A DNA stretch of 64,000 bases from Mariniflexile sp. AS56 (GCF_030552475.1 NZ_JAUPED010000010.1:152152-216151); one strand, 5' to 3'; shown: positions 16,989 to 25,336, counted from the first letter of the stretch. The notes: a model not told the origin generated them from the letters alone. Numbers and translations: made by a program.

Positions 16989-17282
16989 ATGAGTACACCT
17001 CCAAATTCAGATGAATTTTACGAAAAGCTAAAAGCGCAGTTATATGATACGGCTAGTTGGCCTTCGGAATATTTATATAAGTTTATTATTAAATCGGATG
17101 CTTCTAAGATTGCAAAAGTGGAATCTATATTTGATAATATGGGTGCTGTTATACAAACTACAGAATCTAAAAACGGTAAGTATACAAGCATTTCTATTAA
17201 TGTTTCTATCAAAAACCCTGAAACTGTGATAGAAAAGTACAAAGAAGTGGCAGAAAAAGTGGAAGGAGTAATAAGTCTTTAG
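16989..17282 (+). CDS. DUF493 (YbeD-like) family protein
   Basis: Small ferredoxin-like fold protein of 97 residues from the ATG at 16989; an earlier in-frame start at 16968 only adds seven weakly plausible residues. The strand-helix-strand pattern is visible: YKFIIKSDASKIAKVESIFD, then KYTSISINVSIKNPETVIEKY. DUF493/YbeD proteins are widespread, with no settled function. It precedes the DUF4290 and MurA genes on the same strand with a 68-base gap. Confidence 0.8.
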   Translation: MSTPPNSDEFYEKLKAQLYDTASWPSEYLYKFIIKSDASKIAKVESIFDNMGAVIQTTESKNGKYTSISINVSIKNPETVIEKYKEVAEKVEGVISL

Positions 17283-17350
17283 TTTTTTTTTGTATTTTGC
17301 ACTAGCATAACTACTACATGCAGTAAACCCATAACTCTACACCATTTATT

Positions 17351-18019
17351 TTGATAATAGACGAATTAGAATACAACACAGAGCGTGAGCATTTGATTAT
17401 ACCCGAATACGGACGTCACATGCAAAAAATGATTAATTACGCGAAAACCCGAGATACTAAAGAAGAACGTAATAAAGTTGCTAAAGCCATTATTTCTGTA
17501 ATGGGGAATATGCAACCACATTTAAGAGATGTTCCAGATTTTCAACATAAACTTTGGGATCAACTTTTTATAATGGCTAATTTTGAATTGGATGCCGATT
17601 CACCTTACGATAAGCCAACCAAAGAACTTTTAGAAGAACATCCAGAGCCTTTAGAATACCCACAAAATTTCCCGAAATATCGTTTTTACGGAAACAATAT
17701 TAAAACCATGATTGATGTGGCGAATACATGGGAAGACGGCGACCTTAAGGAAGCGTTAAAGTACACCATTGCAAACCACATGAAAAAGTGTTTCTTAAAT
17801 TGGAATAAAGATACTGTGGAAGATGATGTGATTTACGGGCATTTGTTTGAACTTTCTGGAGGGAAAATAAACTTAAAAAATTCGGATGAAGATTTATCAG
17901 ACTCCACAAGTTTATTACGTACCAAAACGAAATTTTCTAGTACCAACACAAGTAATAGTAACAAAAAAGGTAGCCATCATAAAAAAGGCGCCACTAATTA
18001 TAAAAGAAAACGCTTCTAA
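17351..18019 (+). CDS. DUF4290 family protein
   Basis: Protein of 222 residues conserved in Bacteroidota. The N-terminus (LEYNTEREHLIIPEYGRHM) and the helical core with EERNKVAKAIISVMGNMQPH fit DUF4290. The C-terminal 40 residues are low-complexity Ser/Asn/Lys and strongly basic (KKGSHHKKGATNYKRKRF), suggesting RNA or nucleic-acid contact. The start is a TTG; no in-frame ATG lies near the conserved N-terminus. It is followed five bases later by murA, an arrangement typical of the phylum, so it is probably co-transcribed. Function unknown. Confidence 0.85.
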   Translation: MIIDELEYNTEREHLIIPEYGRHMQKMINYAKTRDTKEERNKVAKAIISVMGNMQPHLRDVPDFQHKLWDQLFIMANFELDADSPYDKPTKELLEEHPEPLEYPQNFPKYRFYGNNIKTMIDVANTWEDGDLKEALKYTIANHMKKCFLNWNKDTVEDDVIYGHLFELSGGKINLKNSDEDLSDSTSLLRTKTKFSSTNTSNSNKKGSHHKKGATNYKRKRF

Positions 18020-18024
18020 ACTAT

Positions 18025-19335
18025 ATGGGAACATTTAAAATTGAAGGAGGTCACCAATTAAAAGGGAGTATACAGCCACAAGGTGCCAAAAATGAAGCAC
18101 TACAAATATTATGTGCGGTTTTATTAACACCAGAATTGGTTACCATAAAGAACATTCCAGATATTGTGGATGTTAATAAGCTTATTAATTTATTAAGAAA
18201 GCTAGGTGTTAAAATTGAAAAATTAGCCCATGGTACATATACCTTTCAAGCGGATGATGTAAATTTAAAATACTTAGAATCGGACGAATTTAAAGTAGAT
18301 GGCCGTGGCTTACGTGGTTCTATCATGATTGTTGGTCCGTTATTAGCACGTTTTGGTAGAGGGTATATCCCGAAACCAGGTGGCGATAAAATTGGACGTC
18401 GTAGATTAGATACGCACTTTGAAGGTCTTATTAATTTAGGTGCTAAATTTAGATATAGTAAAGAAGAACAGTTTTACGGTGTTGAAGCAAAACGACTAAA
18501 AGGAGCTTATATGCTTTTAGAAGAAGCTTCGGTAACGGGAACTGCAAATATAGTGATGGCTGCGGTATTAGCCGAAGGACAAACTACCATTTACAATGCG
18601 GCGTGTGAACCTTATTTACAGCAGTTATGTAAAATGTTAAACCGCATGGGCGCTAAAATTAGTGGCGTAGGCTCTAATTTATTAGTGATTGATGGTGTTG
18701 ATACTTTAGGTGGAACAGAACATACCATGTTGCCTGATATGATTGAAATAGGTAGCTGGATTGGTCTTGCAGCTATGACTAAAAGTGAATTGACTATAAC
18801 CAATGTTTCTTGGAACGATTTAGGAGTGATCCCGTCGGTTTTTAGAAAATTAGGTATTACAGTTGAAAAGCGTGGTGACGATATTTTTATTCCAGCTCAT
18901 ACCAATGGTTACGAAATACAAAGTTTTATTGATGGTTCTATTTTAACCATTTCTGATGCACCTTGGCCAGGGTTTACACCCGATTTATTAAGTATTGTTT
19001 TGGTAGTAGCAACGCAAGCGCGTGGTAGTGTGCTTATTCACCAAAAAATGTTTGAAAGCCGTTTGTTTTTCGTTGATAAATTGATTGATATGGGAGCTAA
19101 AATTATACTTTGCGACCCGCATCGTGCTACCGTTATTGGGCACGATTATAAATCTACTCTAAAAGCGACTAATATGACGTCTCCAGATATTCGTGCAGGG
19201 GTATCATTACTTATTGCGGCACTATCTGCAAAAGGGACATCGACTATTCAGAATATAGAACAAATTGATAGAGGTTACGAGCGTATTGACGAACGTTTAC
19301 GTGCTATTGGTGCAAAAATAGAACGTATTGATTAA
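18025..19335 (+). CDS. murA: UDP-GlcNAc 1-carboxyvinyltransferase MurA (Asp variant)
   Basis: First committed step of peptidoglycan synthesis: transfers enolpyruvate from PEP to UDP-GlcNAc in the cytoplasm. At 436 residues it has standard length; the N-terminus (GGHQLKGSIQPQGAKNEAL) contains the conserved KNxxL. The active-site loop reads PKPGGDKIGRRRLDTH: Asp121 stands where many MurA enzymes have the Cys (E. coli Cys115) that fosfomycin alkylates. Asp at this place is known in naturally fosfomycin-resistant MurA (Mycobacterium, Chlamydia). It is five bases downstream of the DUF4290 gene. Confidence 0.97.
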   Translation: MGTFKIEGGHQLKGSIQPQGAKNEALQILCAVLLTPELVTIKNIPDIVDVNKLINLLRKLGVKIEKLAHGTYTFQADDVNLKYLESDEFKVDGRGLRGSIMIVGPLLARFGRGYIPKPGGDKIGRRRLDTHFEGLINLGAKFRYSKEEQFYGVEAKRLKGAYMLLEEASVTGTANIVMAAVLAEGQTTIYNAACEPYLQQLCKMLNRMGAKISGVGSNLLVIDGVDTLGGTEHTMLPDMIEIGSWIGLAAMTKSELTITNVSWNDLGVIPSVFRKLGITVEKRGDDIFIPAHTNGYEIQSFIDGSILTISDAPWPGFTPDLLSIVLVVATQARGSVLIHQKMFESRLFFVDKLIDMGAKIILCDPHRATVIGHDYKSTLKATNMTSPDIRAGVSLLIAALSAKGTSTIQNIEQIDRGYERIDERLRAIGAKIERID

Positions 19336-19347
19336 TTTTTAAAAGTC

Positions 19348-19572
19348 TTAAAAGTTAGAATGTACAATTTTTAATTGGGAGTGGTGTTTTGGATGTGTAT
19401 CTAAAACGCCACTTTCTGTTATAGAGGTAATGTAATCTTCTAAAACTGAAATGGGAATGTCCATACACTTGTTAGAATTAATACCGTCCTTAAATTCTAT
19501 TTCTAAAATTTTATCCTTCTTATTGAAATTGAGGCTCTTAAGTATCGATGGTATTAATTGTAAACGTATCAT
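19348..19572 (-). CDS. small hypothetical protein, 74 aa
   Basis: Short acidic/basic-mixed protein converging on murA with a 12-base gap. It has a strand-rich centre (KDKILEIEFKDGINSN) and a helix (ISVLEDYITSITESGVLD). No family is recognised; the strand pattern loosely recalls small DUF2442/KTSC-type domains, but this is weak. Coding looks real because codon composition is normal and a start with a purine-rich upstream region is present. It is isolated from the next gene by the structured gap at 19.6-19.88 kb. Confidence 0.5.
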   Translation of the reverse strand: MIRLQLIPSILKSLNFNKKDKILEIEFKDGINSNKCMDIPISVLEDYITSITESGVLDTHPKHHSQLKIVHSNF

Positions 19573-19625
19573 TTCAAATGGTATTAATTGGAATTAACCA
19601 AATATAATACTTAATGAAAGTAAAA

Positions 19626-19649
19626 AAAATACGCATATATACGTATTTT
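19626..19649. other. 8-bp perfect inverted repeat upstream of 74-aa gene
   Basis: AAAATACG (19626-19633) and CGTATTTT (19642-19649) with an 8-base spacer, about 55 bases upstream of the minus-strand start. It could be an operator for that gene or a weak terminator. Confidence 0.4.
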
Positions 19650-19732
19650 ATGTTTTATTTAGAGGAGGCTGTTTTGTTAGGAAGTAGCTAAACTTTCAGG
19701 AATGAAAGCAGTTTTGTTTTTCATAAAATAAA

Positions 19733-19823
19733 ACACAGCTATTCTCTTATTTTAATAGACAAATAGCATGTGTTAGAACATGGTGCTGTTTAAAATAGCT
19801 GTGTAAGCCTGTAAATGCACAGG
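19733..19823. ncRNA. candidate structured RNA with nested hairpins
   Basis: An 11-bp perfect inverted repeat, ACACAGCTATT at 19733-19743 and AATAGCTGTGT at 19794-19804, encloses a second hairpin CATGT (19767-19771)/ACATG (19778-19782). A third, CCTGT (19808-19812)/ACAGG (19819-19823), follows. The stretch sits in a 311-base gap between two minus-strand small genes and has no coding frame. The nested arrangement suggests a structured transcript or long leader; strand cannot be decided. Confidence 0.4.
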
Positions 19824-19883
19824 TATTTAGTAATTGTTTATGAAATGGTATAAAGATTTATGGCCAAATAGGACAAACGCTAT

Positions 19884-20099
19884 TTAAGGTCTACCTTTTA
19901 GTCGCTTTTCTATTTTTTGTTTGATAAGCGTTAATCGTTTCATCAACTCCATGATTTCTGGGTCTTTTTTCTCCTTGTAAATGGTATTCAAATTTAATAT
20001 AAGATCCTTAGCTTCTCTTGATGCTTCTATACGTTCGCTTGTAGTTTTAAAAGTTTGTTTTCTTTGCTCGAACTCTAAAGCATTATCTATAATTTCCAT
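19884..20099 (-). CDS. small helical protein, 71 aa
   Basis: Charged, almost entirely helical 71-residue protein (EFEQRKQTFKTTSERIEASR, then a KRLTLIKQKIEKRLKGRP tail) ending in a basic cluster. No recognised family. It may be a small nucleic-acid-associated or coiled-coil protein; I cannot say more. It stands alone, 200 bases from the photolyase gene, with the possible structured RNA beyond its 3' end. Confidence 0.55.
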   Translation of the reverse strand: MEIIDNALEFEQRKQTFKTTSERIEASREAKDLILNLNTIYKEKKDPEIMELMKRLTLIKQKIEKRLKGRP

Positions 20100-20303
20100 G
20101 AATTTTAATTTATTTTTATTAAACTTTTGATAGGTTAATTATCAAAATCTTGCAAGATACTAAAGCTAGTAAATTTATACGTTTTTTAGTGCTATTATTA
20201 ATGAAATATTAACAATTAGTACGTAAAATTGTAGCTATTAAGCTATAATGTGATTAAATTCTAATTTTTAAGACCTAAAATATTGTTTTTTCGCGTTTTT
20301 AAA

Positions 20304-21608
20304 TTATTGTAAAGCGGCTTTGTAAACTCGTAAACAGCGTTCTCTAGCAAATTTATGGTCTACTATGGGAGCTGGGTAAGTGAGTTCTTGAAAATCGGGA
20401 CACCATTGCTTAAGATACTCTTGATTTTTATCAAACTTTTCAATTTGCGTGGTTGGATTAAAAATTCTAAAATAAGGTGCAGCATCCACACCACAACCTG
20501 CAACCCATTGCCAATTACCAATATTACTTGCTAGTTCATAATCGTGTAGTTTTTCGGCAAAATAAGCCTCGCCCCAACGCCAATCTATAAGTAAATGTTT
20601 ACATAAAAAACTACCTACCAACATACGTACGCGGTTATGCATAAAACCTGTTTGGTTAAGTTGGCGCATTCCAGCATCAACTAAAGGGTAGCCCGTAATA
20701 CCTTTACACCATAATTTAAATTCCATTTCATTATTTCGCCATTCTATACGTTCGTACTTAGGTTTAAAACTTTGGGTAACCGTGTGCGGAAAATGCCATA
20801 ATACCGTCATAAAAAACTCCCGCCAAATAAGTTCTTGCCAAAACACTTCGTTTTGTTCAGTAATTGCTTTTTTTACCATATTACGAATGCTAACCGTACC
20901 AAAACGCAAGTGAGGCCCTAACCTAGAGGTGCTATCTTGTGAGGGGAAATTACGAGTTGCTTCATAGTTCTGAATGAGATGCGGGGTAACTGTGAAATCG
21001 GCTATGGATTGCTGAGATGGTGTAAAAGCGATATCAATCAAACTTAAATGGGGTAGTTGTTTATTTTTAATTGTGTTTTTTAAAACTGAATGGGTGTCAA
21101 AAGTATGTAAATCAGTAGTTTTAAAAAGTGATTTCCACTGTTTCATATAAGGTGTATACACCACATAAGGTGTACCGTCAGCTTTTAAAATATCGTTTTT
21201 CTCAAAAATGACTTGGTCCTTATAAGTTTTAAATTCAATTTGTGTTTCGGCTAAAAAAGCTTTTACTTCTTCATCACGGTTCTTGGCATAGGGTTCATAA
21301 TCATGATTTGTGAAAACACCATCAATTTGGTATTCTTGACTTAAATTTTTAAAAACATCCAAGGGTTTGCCTAAGTACATGCCTAAACTACTGTTGTATT
21401 TCGTTTGAAGTGTTTCGCTTAAATTTTGAAGTGTTTTATGTATAAAAGTAACTCGCGCATCATTTATTGGGAGTTTTTCTAAAATTTCAGTATCAAAAAT
21501 AAAAATGGGCAGGACGGGGTGTTTCCCGTTTAAAGCCTCAAATAAACCATGATTATCTTCTAACCGTAAATCACGACGAAACCAAAAAATACTGATTGTC
21601 TGTTTCAT
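20304..21608 (-). CDS. phr: DNA photolyase / cryptochrome family
   Basis: Light-driven flavoprotein that repairs UV dimers. At 434 residues it has class I-type length. The N-terminal alpha/beta antenna domain begins FWFRRDLRLEDNHGLFEAL. The FAD-binding domain shows SRLGPHLRFGTVS, WQELIWREFFM, TGYPLVDAGMRQL, NRVRMLVGSFL and GNWQWVAGCGVDAAPYFRIF. The CGVDAAPYF variant replaces the classic TGTDAxPYF. It is the last gene of a six-gene operon with TspO, glutathione peroxidase and SDR proteins, consistent with a light-stress regulon. Whether it repairs CPDs or 6-4 products cannot be read directly; class I CPD activity is most likely. Confidence 0.92.
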   Translation of the reverse strand: MKQTISIFWFRRDLRLEDNHGLFEALNGKHPVLPIFIFDTEILEKLPINDARVTFIHKTLQNLSETLQTKYNSSLGMYLGKPLDVFKNLSQEYQIDGVFTNHDYEPYAKNRDEEVKAFLAETQIEFKTYKDQVIFEKNDILKADGTPYVVYTPYMKQWKSLFKTTDLHTFDTHSVLKNTIKNKQLPHLSLIDIAFTPSQQSIADFTVTPHLIQNYEATRNFPSQDSTSRLGPHLRFGTVSIRNMVKKAITEQNEVFWQELIWREFFMTVLWHFPHTVTQSFKPKYERIEWRNNEMEFKLWCKGITGYPLVDAGMRQLNQTGFMHNRVRMLVGSFLCKHLLIDWRWGEAYFAEKLHDYELASNIGNWQWVAGCGVDAAPYFRIFNPTTQIEKFDKNQEYLKQWCPDFQELTYPAPIVDHKFARERCLRVYKAALQ

Positions 21609-21655
21609 TTAATTATAAAATAAGAATACTCTCGATTCGTTTCGAAAGCAACTGA

Positions 21656-22120
21656 TTATGAATATTTACCAAATAATGTTTCTAACTTTTCTGTTCTATA
21701 ATTAAAGATTTCTTCTAGTTTTGGTTTAACTAGAAAGGGATGTGCTAATTGCCCAAGAAACCCTAATGGAATTTTATAATCAATAATATCTTCCATTTCA
21801 ACACCACAATCAATTTCTTTTATAAAATGTTTATGATGCCAAAGCGCATAGGGTCCAAAACGCTGCTCGTCTACAAAGTACTGTTTGTGCTTAATATGGG
21901 TGATTTCTGTAACCCATTTAGTTTTTATACCTAAAACAGGTGTGACAATATATTGAATAATCTGTCCCGCATACATTGGTCTGTCAGCACCAGACATGAT
22001 GTTAAACCCCATGTAGCTAGGCGTAATTGTTTTTAGATTTTTTGGGTCCGATAAAAACTCCCAAGCTTTATCGATGGTTATAGGAAGCTTTTGTTTTTTA
22101 TGTAAGGTATATATCTTCAT
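21656..22120 (-). CDS. SRPBCC (START-like) family protein
   Basis: Protein of 154 residues with the helix-grip pattern: PITIDKAWEFLSDPKNLKTI, then a strand-rich centre (TKWVTEITHIKHKQYFVDEQ) and a long C-terminal helix (KLEEIFNYRTEKLETLF). Homologues accompany photolyases and SDR proteins in many bacteria, often annotated cell-division inhibitor or cyclase/dehydrase, with no proven activity. It sits 3 bases after the TspO gene and 47 before the photolyase, so it is a member of the same operon. Confidence 0.82.
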   Translation of the reverse strand: MKIYTLHKKQKLPITIDKAWEFLSDPKNLKTITPSYMGFNIMSGADRPMYAGQIIQYIVTPVLGIKTKWVTEITHIKHKQYFVDEQRFGPYALWHHKHFIKEIDCGVEMEDIIDYKIPLGFLGQLAHPFLVKPKLEEIFNYRTEKLETLFGKYS

Positions 22121-22123
22121 AGG

Positions 22124-22585
22124 TTAATTGTTAAGTAAAATGTAAAGATTAAGTGAATTGGCAATACATAACCATATAAAATAAGGTAGTATGAAAATTG
22201 ATTTATAGCCTAGATTTTTTCTAAAATCATATAGAAAAATAGTAATAATGGCCGTGAGTGTTAAAATAACAATGAGACCAAGATTGATAAGGTGTTGGTT
22301 AAAAAATACAAAATTCCACCCAACATTAAATATAAACTGTAAGGTGAAAAGTGTTTTTACTTTGCTGCTTGGCACTAAGGAATATAAGTATGCCATGTAT
22401 ATGGAGAAACAAACCATAATACTACTCCAGGCTGCTCCAAAAACCCAGCCAGTAGGGGTCCAAGGTGCTTTATTAAGTTGCATGTACCATTCGGTTTTTG
22501 GGCCATTTTCCATAAGCCAAACACCTATGCTTAAAGCGGCAAAATTAATGATTAAAAACACAAAGAAGTACTTTAACTTTTTCAT
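22124..22585 (-). CDS. TspO/MBR family membrane protein
   Basis: Five-helix membrane protein of 153 residues that binds porphyrins and other tetrapyrroles. Visible are WYMQLNKAPWTPTGWVFGAAW (the conserved W-x-P-P/PxGWVFG loop after helix 1) and the WNFVFF motif. TspO is linked to light, oxygen and tetrapyrrole stress. Its ATG overlaps the stop of the glutathione peroxidase gene (ATGA), so the two are translationally coupled. Confidence 0.92.
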   Translation of the reverse strand: MKKLKYFFVFLIINFAALSIGVWLMENGPKTEWYMQLNKAPWTPTGWVFGAAWSSIMVCFSIYMAYLYSLVPSSKVKTLFTLQFIFNVGWNFVFFNQHLINLGLIVILTLTAIITIFLYDFRKNLGYKSIFILPYFIWLCIANSLNLYILLNN

Positions 22586-23097
22586 TGTAGGTGTTGGGTT
22601 ATTTTGTTGTTTAACGGGTATGTAGAAGATAAATAGTAATCTACTAAGCCGCCATTAGGATGTATTAAATATTTTTGGAAATTCCATTGTACCGAAGATT
22701 CTATTTCTCCGTTTTCATGTTTTTTTGTTAACCATTGGTATAAAGGGTGTTGGTTTGGTCCTTTTACTTCTAGTTTTTCAGTCATTAAAAAAGTTACACC
22801 GTAGTTAATTTCACAAAATGCTTGTATTTGGTTGCTAGTATCTAACTCTTGGTTTCCAAATTGGTTACATGGTACGCCTATAACCATTAATTTGTCTTGG
22901 TAGGTTGTGTATAGTTTTTGTAAATCTTTATACTGACTAGTAAAACCGCACTTAGAAGCCACATTTACGAATAAAATGTATTTGTCTTTATAGGCAGATA
23001 ACTGAATGGAGTCACCGTTAAGATTGTTCACTTTGATGTTGTAAATAGATGTTTTAGTATCTATTTTTTGAATGATTGGAGAGAGTTGTGCTATCAT
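22582..23097 (-). CDS. glutathione peroxidase family thiol peroxidase
   Basis: Peroxidase of 171 residues reducing hydroperoxides, probably with thioredoxin in an organism that lacks glutathione and appears to make bacillithiol (see bshB1 at 46.2 kb). The peroxidatic Cys50 lies in NVASKCGFTSQY, the catalytic Gln in PCNQFGNQE and the Trp/Asn pair in VQWNFQKYL. The Cys of PCNQ is the expected second Cys of Gpx proteins, and Cys94 of FCEINYG is another candidate resolving residue. It is coupled to tspO by a 4-base overlap and follows the SDR gene after 29 bases. Confidence 0.93.
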   Translation of the reverse strand: MIAQLSPIIQKIDTKTSIYNIKVNNLNGDSIQLSAYKDKYILFVNVASKCGFTSQYKDLQKLYTTYQDKLMVIGVPCNQFGNQELDTSNQIQAFCEINYGVTFLMTEKLEVKGPNQHPLYQWLTKKHENGEIESSVQWNFQKYLIHPNGGLVDYYLSSTYPLNNKITQHLQ

Positions 23098-23126
23098 AAT
23101 TCTTTAAAAAGGTTTTTAATGTATAC

Positions 23127-23810
23127 TTATATTTTAAATGAAACAATACCGCAATCCATCTTAAAAATTTGTCCAGATAAGGATGCGGCTTTATCAGAAA
23201 TTAAGAATAAAGCCATGTCGGCAACTTCGTCTGGGTTTAATATTTTTTTTAACGGATGGCGTTCTGTAATGGTTTCAATCATTTGATCGTTTCTTAATAG
23301 TTTTGAGGCTAAAGTGGTGTTTGTAACTGTAGGAGCTATACCGTTTACTCTAATTTTTGGTGCGAGTTCTGCTCCTAAAGATTTAACCAAACCTTCAACC
23401 CCAGATTTTGATGTGGCAATGCTTGAGTGGAAGGGCATGCCTAATTGAGATGCTACGGTACTAAACAGTAAAATAGAGGGATTGTTAGCCACTTTTAAAG
23501 CATTTAAATACTTCTGAATGACCTTTACTGCACCAAGCACATTAATTTCAAAATCTTTACGAAACTCATCTAAACTTAACCTTGAAAATGGTTTTAGGTT
23601 GATGCTACCAGGGCAATAAATCAATGCATCAATTGTTTCAATTATTGGTAAGTCATCCTTTAAAACATCACAAGTTATGTGTTGTAAATTAGAATGAGTT
23701 TCGTGGGGTGATGTTCGGCTTAAACTAATAATTCTATTGCTATTAATTAGTTTGCTTATTATGGCATTACCAATGCCTTTACTGCCGCCAATTACTACGA
23801 TGGTTTTCAT
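23127..23810 (-). CDS. SDR family oxidoreductase
   Basis: Short-chain dehydrogenase of 227 residues with a Rossmann fold. The cofactor loop is GGSKGIGNAI (residues 8-17). The usual YxxxK catalytic pair is replaced: where Tyr is expected the sequence reads SSIATSKSGVEGL, so the Tyr position is Ile/Ala while Lys is retained. The protein may therefore have lost classic dehydrogenase chemistry or act as a reductase of another type. It is the second gene of the light-stress operon, 16 bases after the DUF2867-type gene. Confidence 0.82.
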   Translation of the reverse strand: MKTIVVIGGSKGIGNAIISKLINSNRIISLSRTSPHETHSNLQHITCDVLKDDLPIIETIDALIYCPGSINLKPFSRLSLDEFRKDFEINVLGAVKVIQKYLNALKVANNPSILLFSTVASQLGMPFHSSIATSKSGVEGLVKSLGAELAPKIRVNGIAPTVTNTTLASKLLRNDQMIETITERHPLKKILNPDEVADMALFLISDKAASLSGQIFKMDCGIVSFKI

Positions 23811-23826
23811 TTTAATTAGCGTTTAT

Positions 23827-25245
23827 TTAATTTGTTAGTTTATTAATCATGCCTTTGAATATTAACCCGTGAAACGGGAGTACACTGTACCAATACAACC
23901 TGCCAGCCAATCCTCGGGGGCGAAAGGTGGCAGTTTGTTTTAGCATGCCGTCTTCAATTTTGAATTCTAACCAAGCTTCACCTGGAAGTTTCATTTCAGC
24001 ATAAAGCAATAATTTTTTTTCTTTTTTGTCGGCAAAAATAACGCGCCAGAAGTCTAAAGCATCTCCAACATCCAAGTCGGTAGGACTTGTTCTTCCGCGT
24101 CTTAAACCAATACCTCCAACTAGCTTGTCTACATAACCTCTTAGTTTCCAAAGAGTATTTCCGAAGTACCAACCTGTATTACCGCCAATACTCCATATTT
24201 TATTAATGGTTTTTTCTTCATCAATGACGGTTCGTTGTTTATAGTCTTTAAAACAACCATATTTGGGAACATTAACATATTTGTGAATTTGATTGCTTAA
24301 CCTACCACTTACCATAGAATCCTTCCAGCTAGATACAATACTATTTTGTTCTATTTTCTCGAAAGCCAAAGTAACAGCCTCTTTATAAGGAATGGGTTGT
24401 ACACTCAAAAGACTGTTGATGTTACTTGGTTTTCCAACTATTTGAATTCCCATACTATCTACCAAAGATGTGGCCAATTTATACGAGGTTGATGTTACAA
24501 AATAAAGCCAATACGAAGACAATTTCGGGGTCATTACAGGTACCGTAACAATGTATCGTTTTAAACCGCGTACTTGAGCAAATTGCAAAAGCATGTCTTT
24601 ATAGGTTAATATTTCTGGGCCAAAAATGTCGAATGATTGGTTGTAAACTTGAATATTGCCAGGTGCTTTTGATAAAAAAGCTAAAAGATCGCGAATCGCT
24701 AAAGGTTGCGTTTTGGTGTGTAACCATTTAGGAGTGATCATGAACGGTAGCTTTTCAACTAAATCTCTAATAATTTCAAATGAAGAGCTTCCAGAACCAA
24801 CAATAATACCAGCCTTAAATATAGTAAGTGCGTATATGTTTGATGCTAAAATTTTTTCAACACGCTTTCTGGATCTCAAATGTTTTGAAAGCACATTTTC
24901 ATTTGTAATTCCACCTAAATAGATTACTTGGTCGGCATTCGTGGTTTCAATATAGTTTTTAAAATTTAATGCACATCTCGCTTCTAATATTTCAAAGTCA
25001 TTTGAAATGTTAGACATGGAATGAATTAAGTAAAACGCAACATCAATGTCGTTGGGAATGTTTTTTAAAGTTTCTGGTTCTAAAAAATCAGCTTCAATAA
25101 GTTGAATGTGTGAGTCTTCAATGTACGTTTTGTCTGCTCTTGCTAAATCCCTAACAGCGCAAACTACGGTGTGTCCATCGTTTATAAGCATAGGGATTAA
25201 CCTTTTTCCTATATAACCTGTTCCACCTGTAACTAGAATTTTCAT
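23827..25245 (-). CDS. SDR-type NAD(P)-binding protein with DUF2867 domain
   Basis: Protein of 472 residues from the ATG at 25245, preceded by AAAGGAGCT, a clear ribosome binding site; eight more upstream codons are open but lack one. N-terminal Rossmann domain MKILVTGGTGYIGKRLIPML (about 1-290), related to NAD-dependent epimerases and NmrA-like proteins; the C-terminal DUF2867 domain (about 310-472) includes SIGGNTGWYFGNTLWKLRG and a SRPBCC-like end (EAWLEFKIEDG). Such fusions are typical partners of photolyase and TspO genes. It is the first gene of the six-gene operon, with a promoter overlaid by an inverted repeat. Confidence 0.87.
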   Translation of the reverse strand: MKILVTGGTGYIGKRLIPMLINDGHTVVCAVRDLARADKTYIEDSHIQLIEADFLEPETLKNIPNDIDVAFYLIHSMSNISNDFEILEARCALNFKNYIETTNADQVIYLGGITNENVLSKHLRSRKRVEKILASNIYALTIFKAGIIVGSGSSSFEIIRDLVEKLPFMITPKWLHTKTQPLAIRDLLAFLSKAPGNIQVYNQSFDIFGPEILTYKDMLLQFAQVRGLKRYIVTVPVMTPKLSSYWLYFVTSTSYKLATSLVDSMGIQIVGKPSNINSLLSVQPIPYKEAVTLAFEKIEQNSIVSSWKDSMVSGRLSNQIHKYVNVPKYGCFKDYKQRTVIDEEKTINKIWSIGGNTGWYFGNTLWKLRGYVDKLVGGIGLRRGRTSPTDLDVGDALDFWRVIFADKKEKKLLLYAEMKLPGEAWLEFKIEDGMLKQTATFRPRGLAGRLYWYSVLPFHGLIFKGMINKLTN

Positions 25246-25293
25246 AGCTCCTTTAAAATTTGAATGCATTTGTTAATAAGAACATCCTTGGTG

Positions 25294-25336
25294 TAAATGT
25301 ACGAAATGTTTAACGATTTACAATAAAAGTTAAACA
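25294..25336 (-). promoter_or_regulatory. regulated promoter of the light-stress operon
   Basis: On the minus strand ATTG (25321-25324), a 19-base spacer and TACATTTA (25294-25301) fit the Bacteroidota promoter consensus with one mismatch in each box. A perfect 8-bp inverted repeat, TGTTTAAC (25307-25314) and GTTAAACA (25329-25336) with a 14-base spacer, covers the spacer and the -33 box. That placement suits a repressor such as a LitR/CarH-type MerR protein or another dimeric regulator. No regulator gene is in the window next to it. Confidence 0.65.

Noticed and set aside
19733..19804. A small transposable repeat (MITE) bounded by the 11-bp inverted repeat
   Set aside because: No target-site duplication flanks the arms and no second copy was seen; the nested inner hairpin fits RNA structure better.
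22248..22625. 125-codon plus-strand frame over the tspO gene
   Set aside because: It is antisense to a gene with clear TspO motifs and has no family features.
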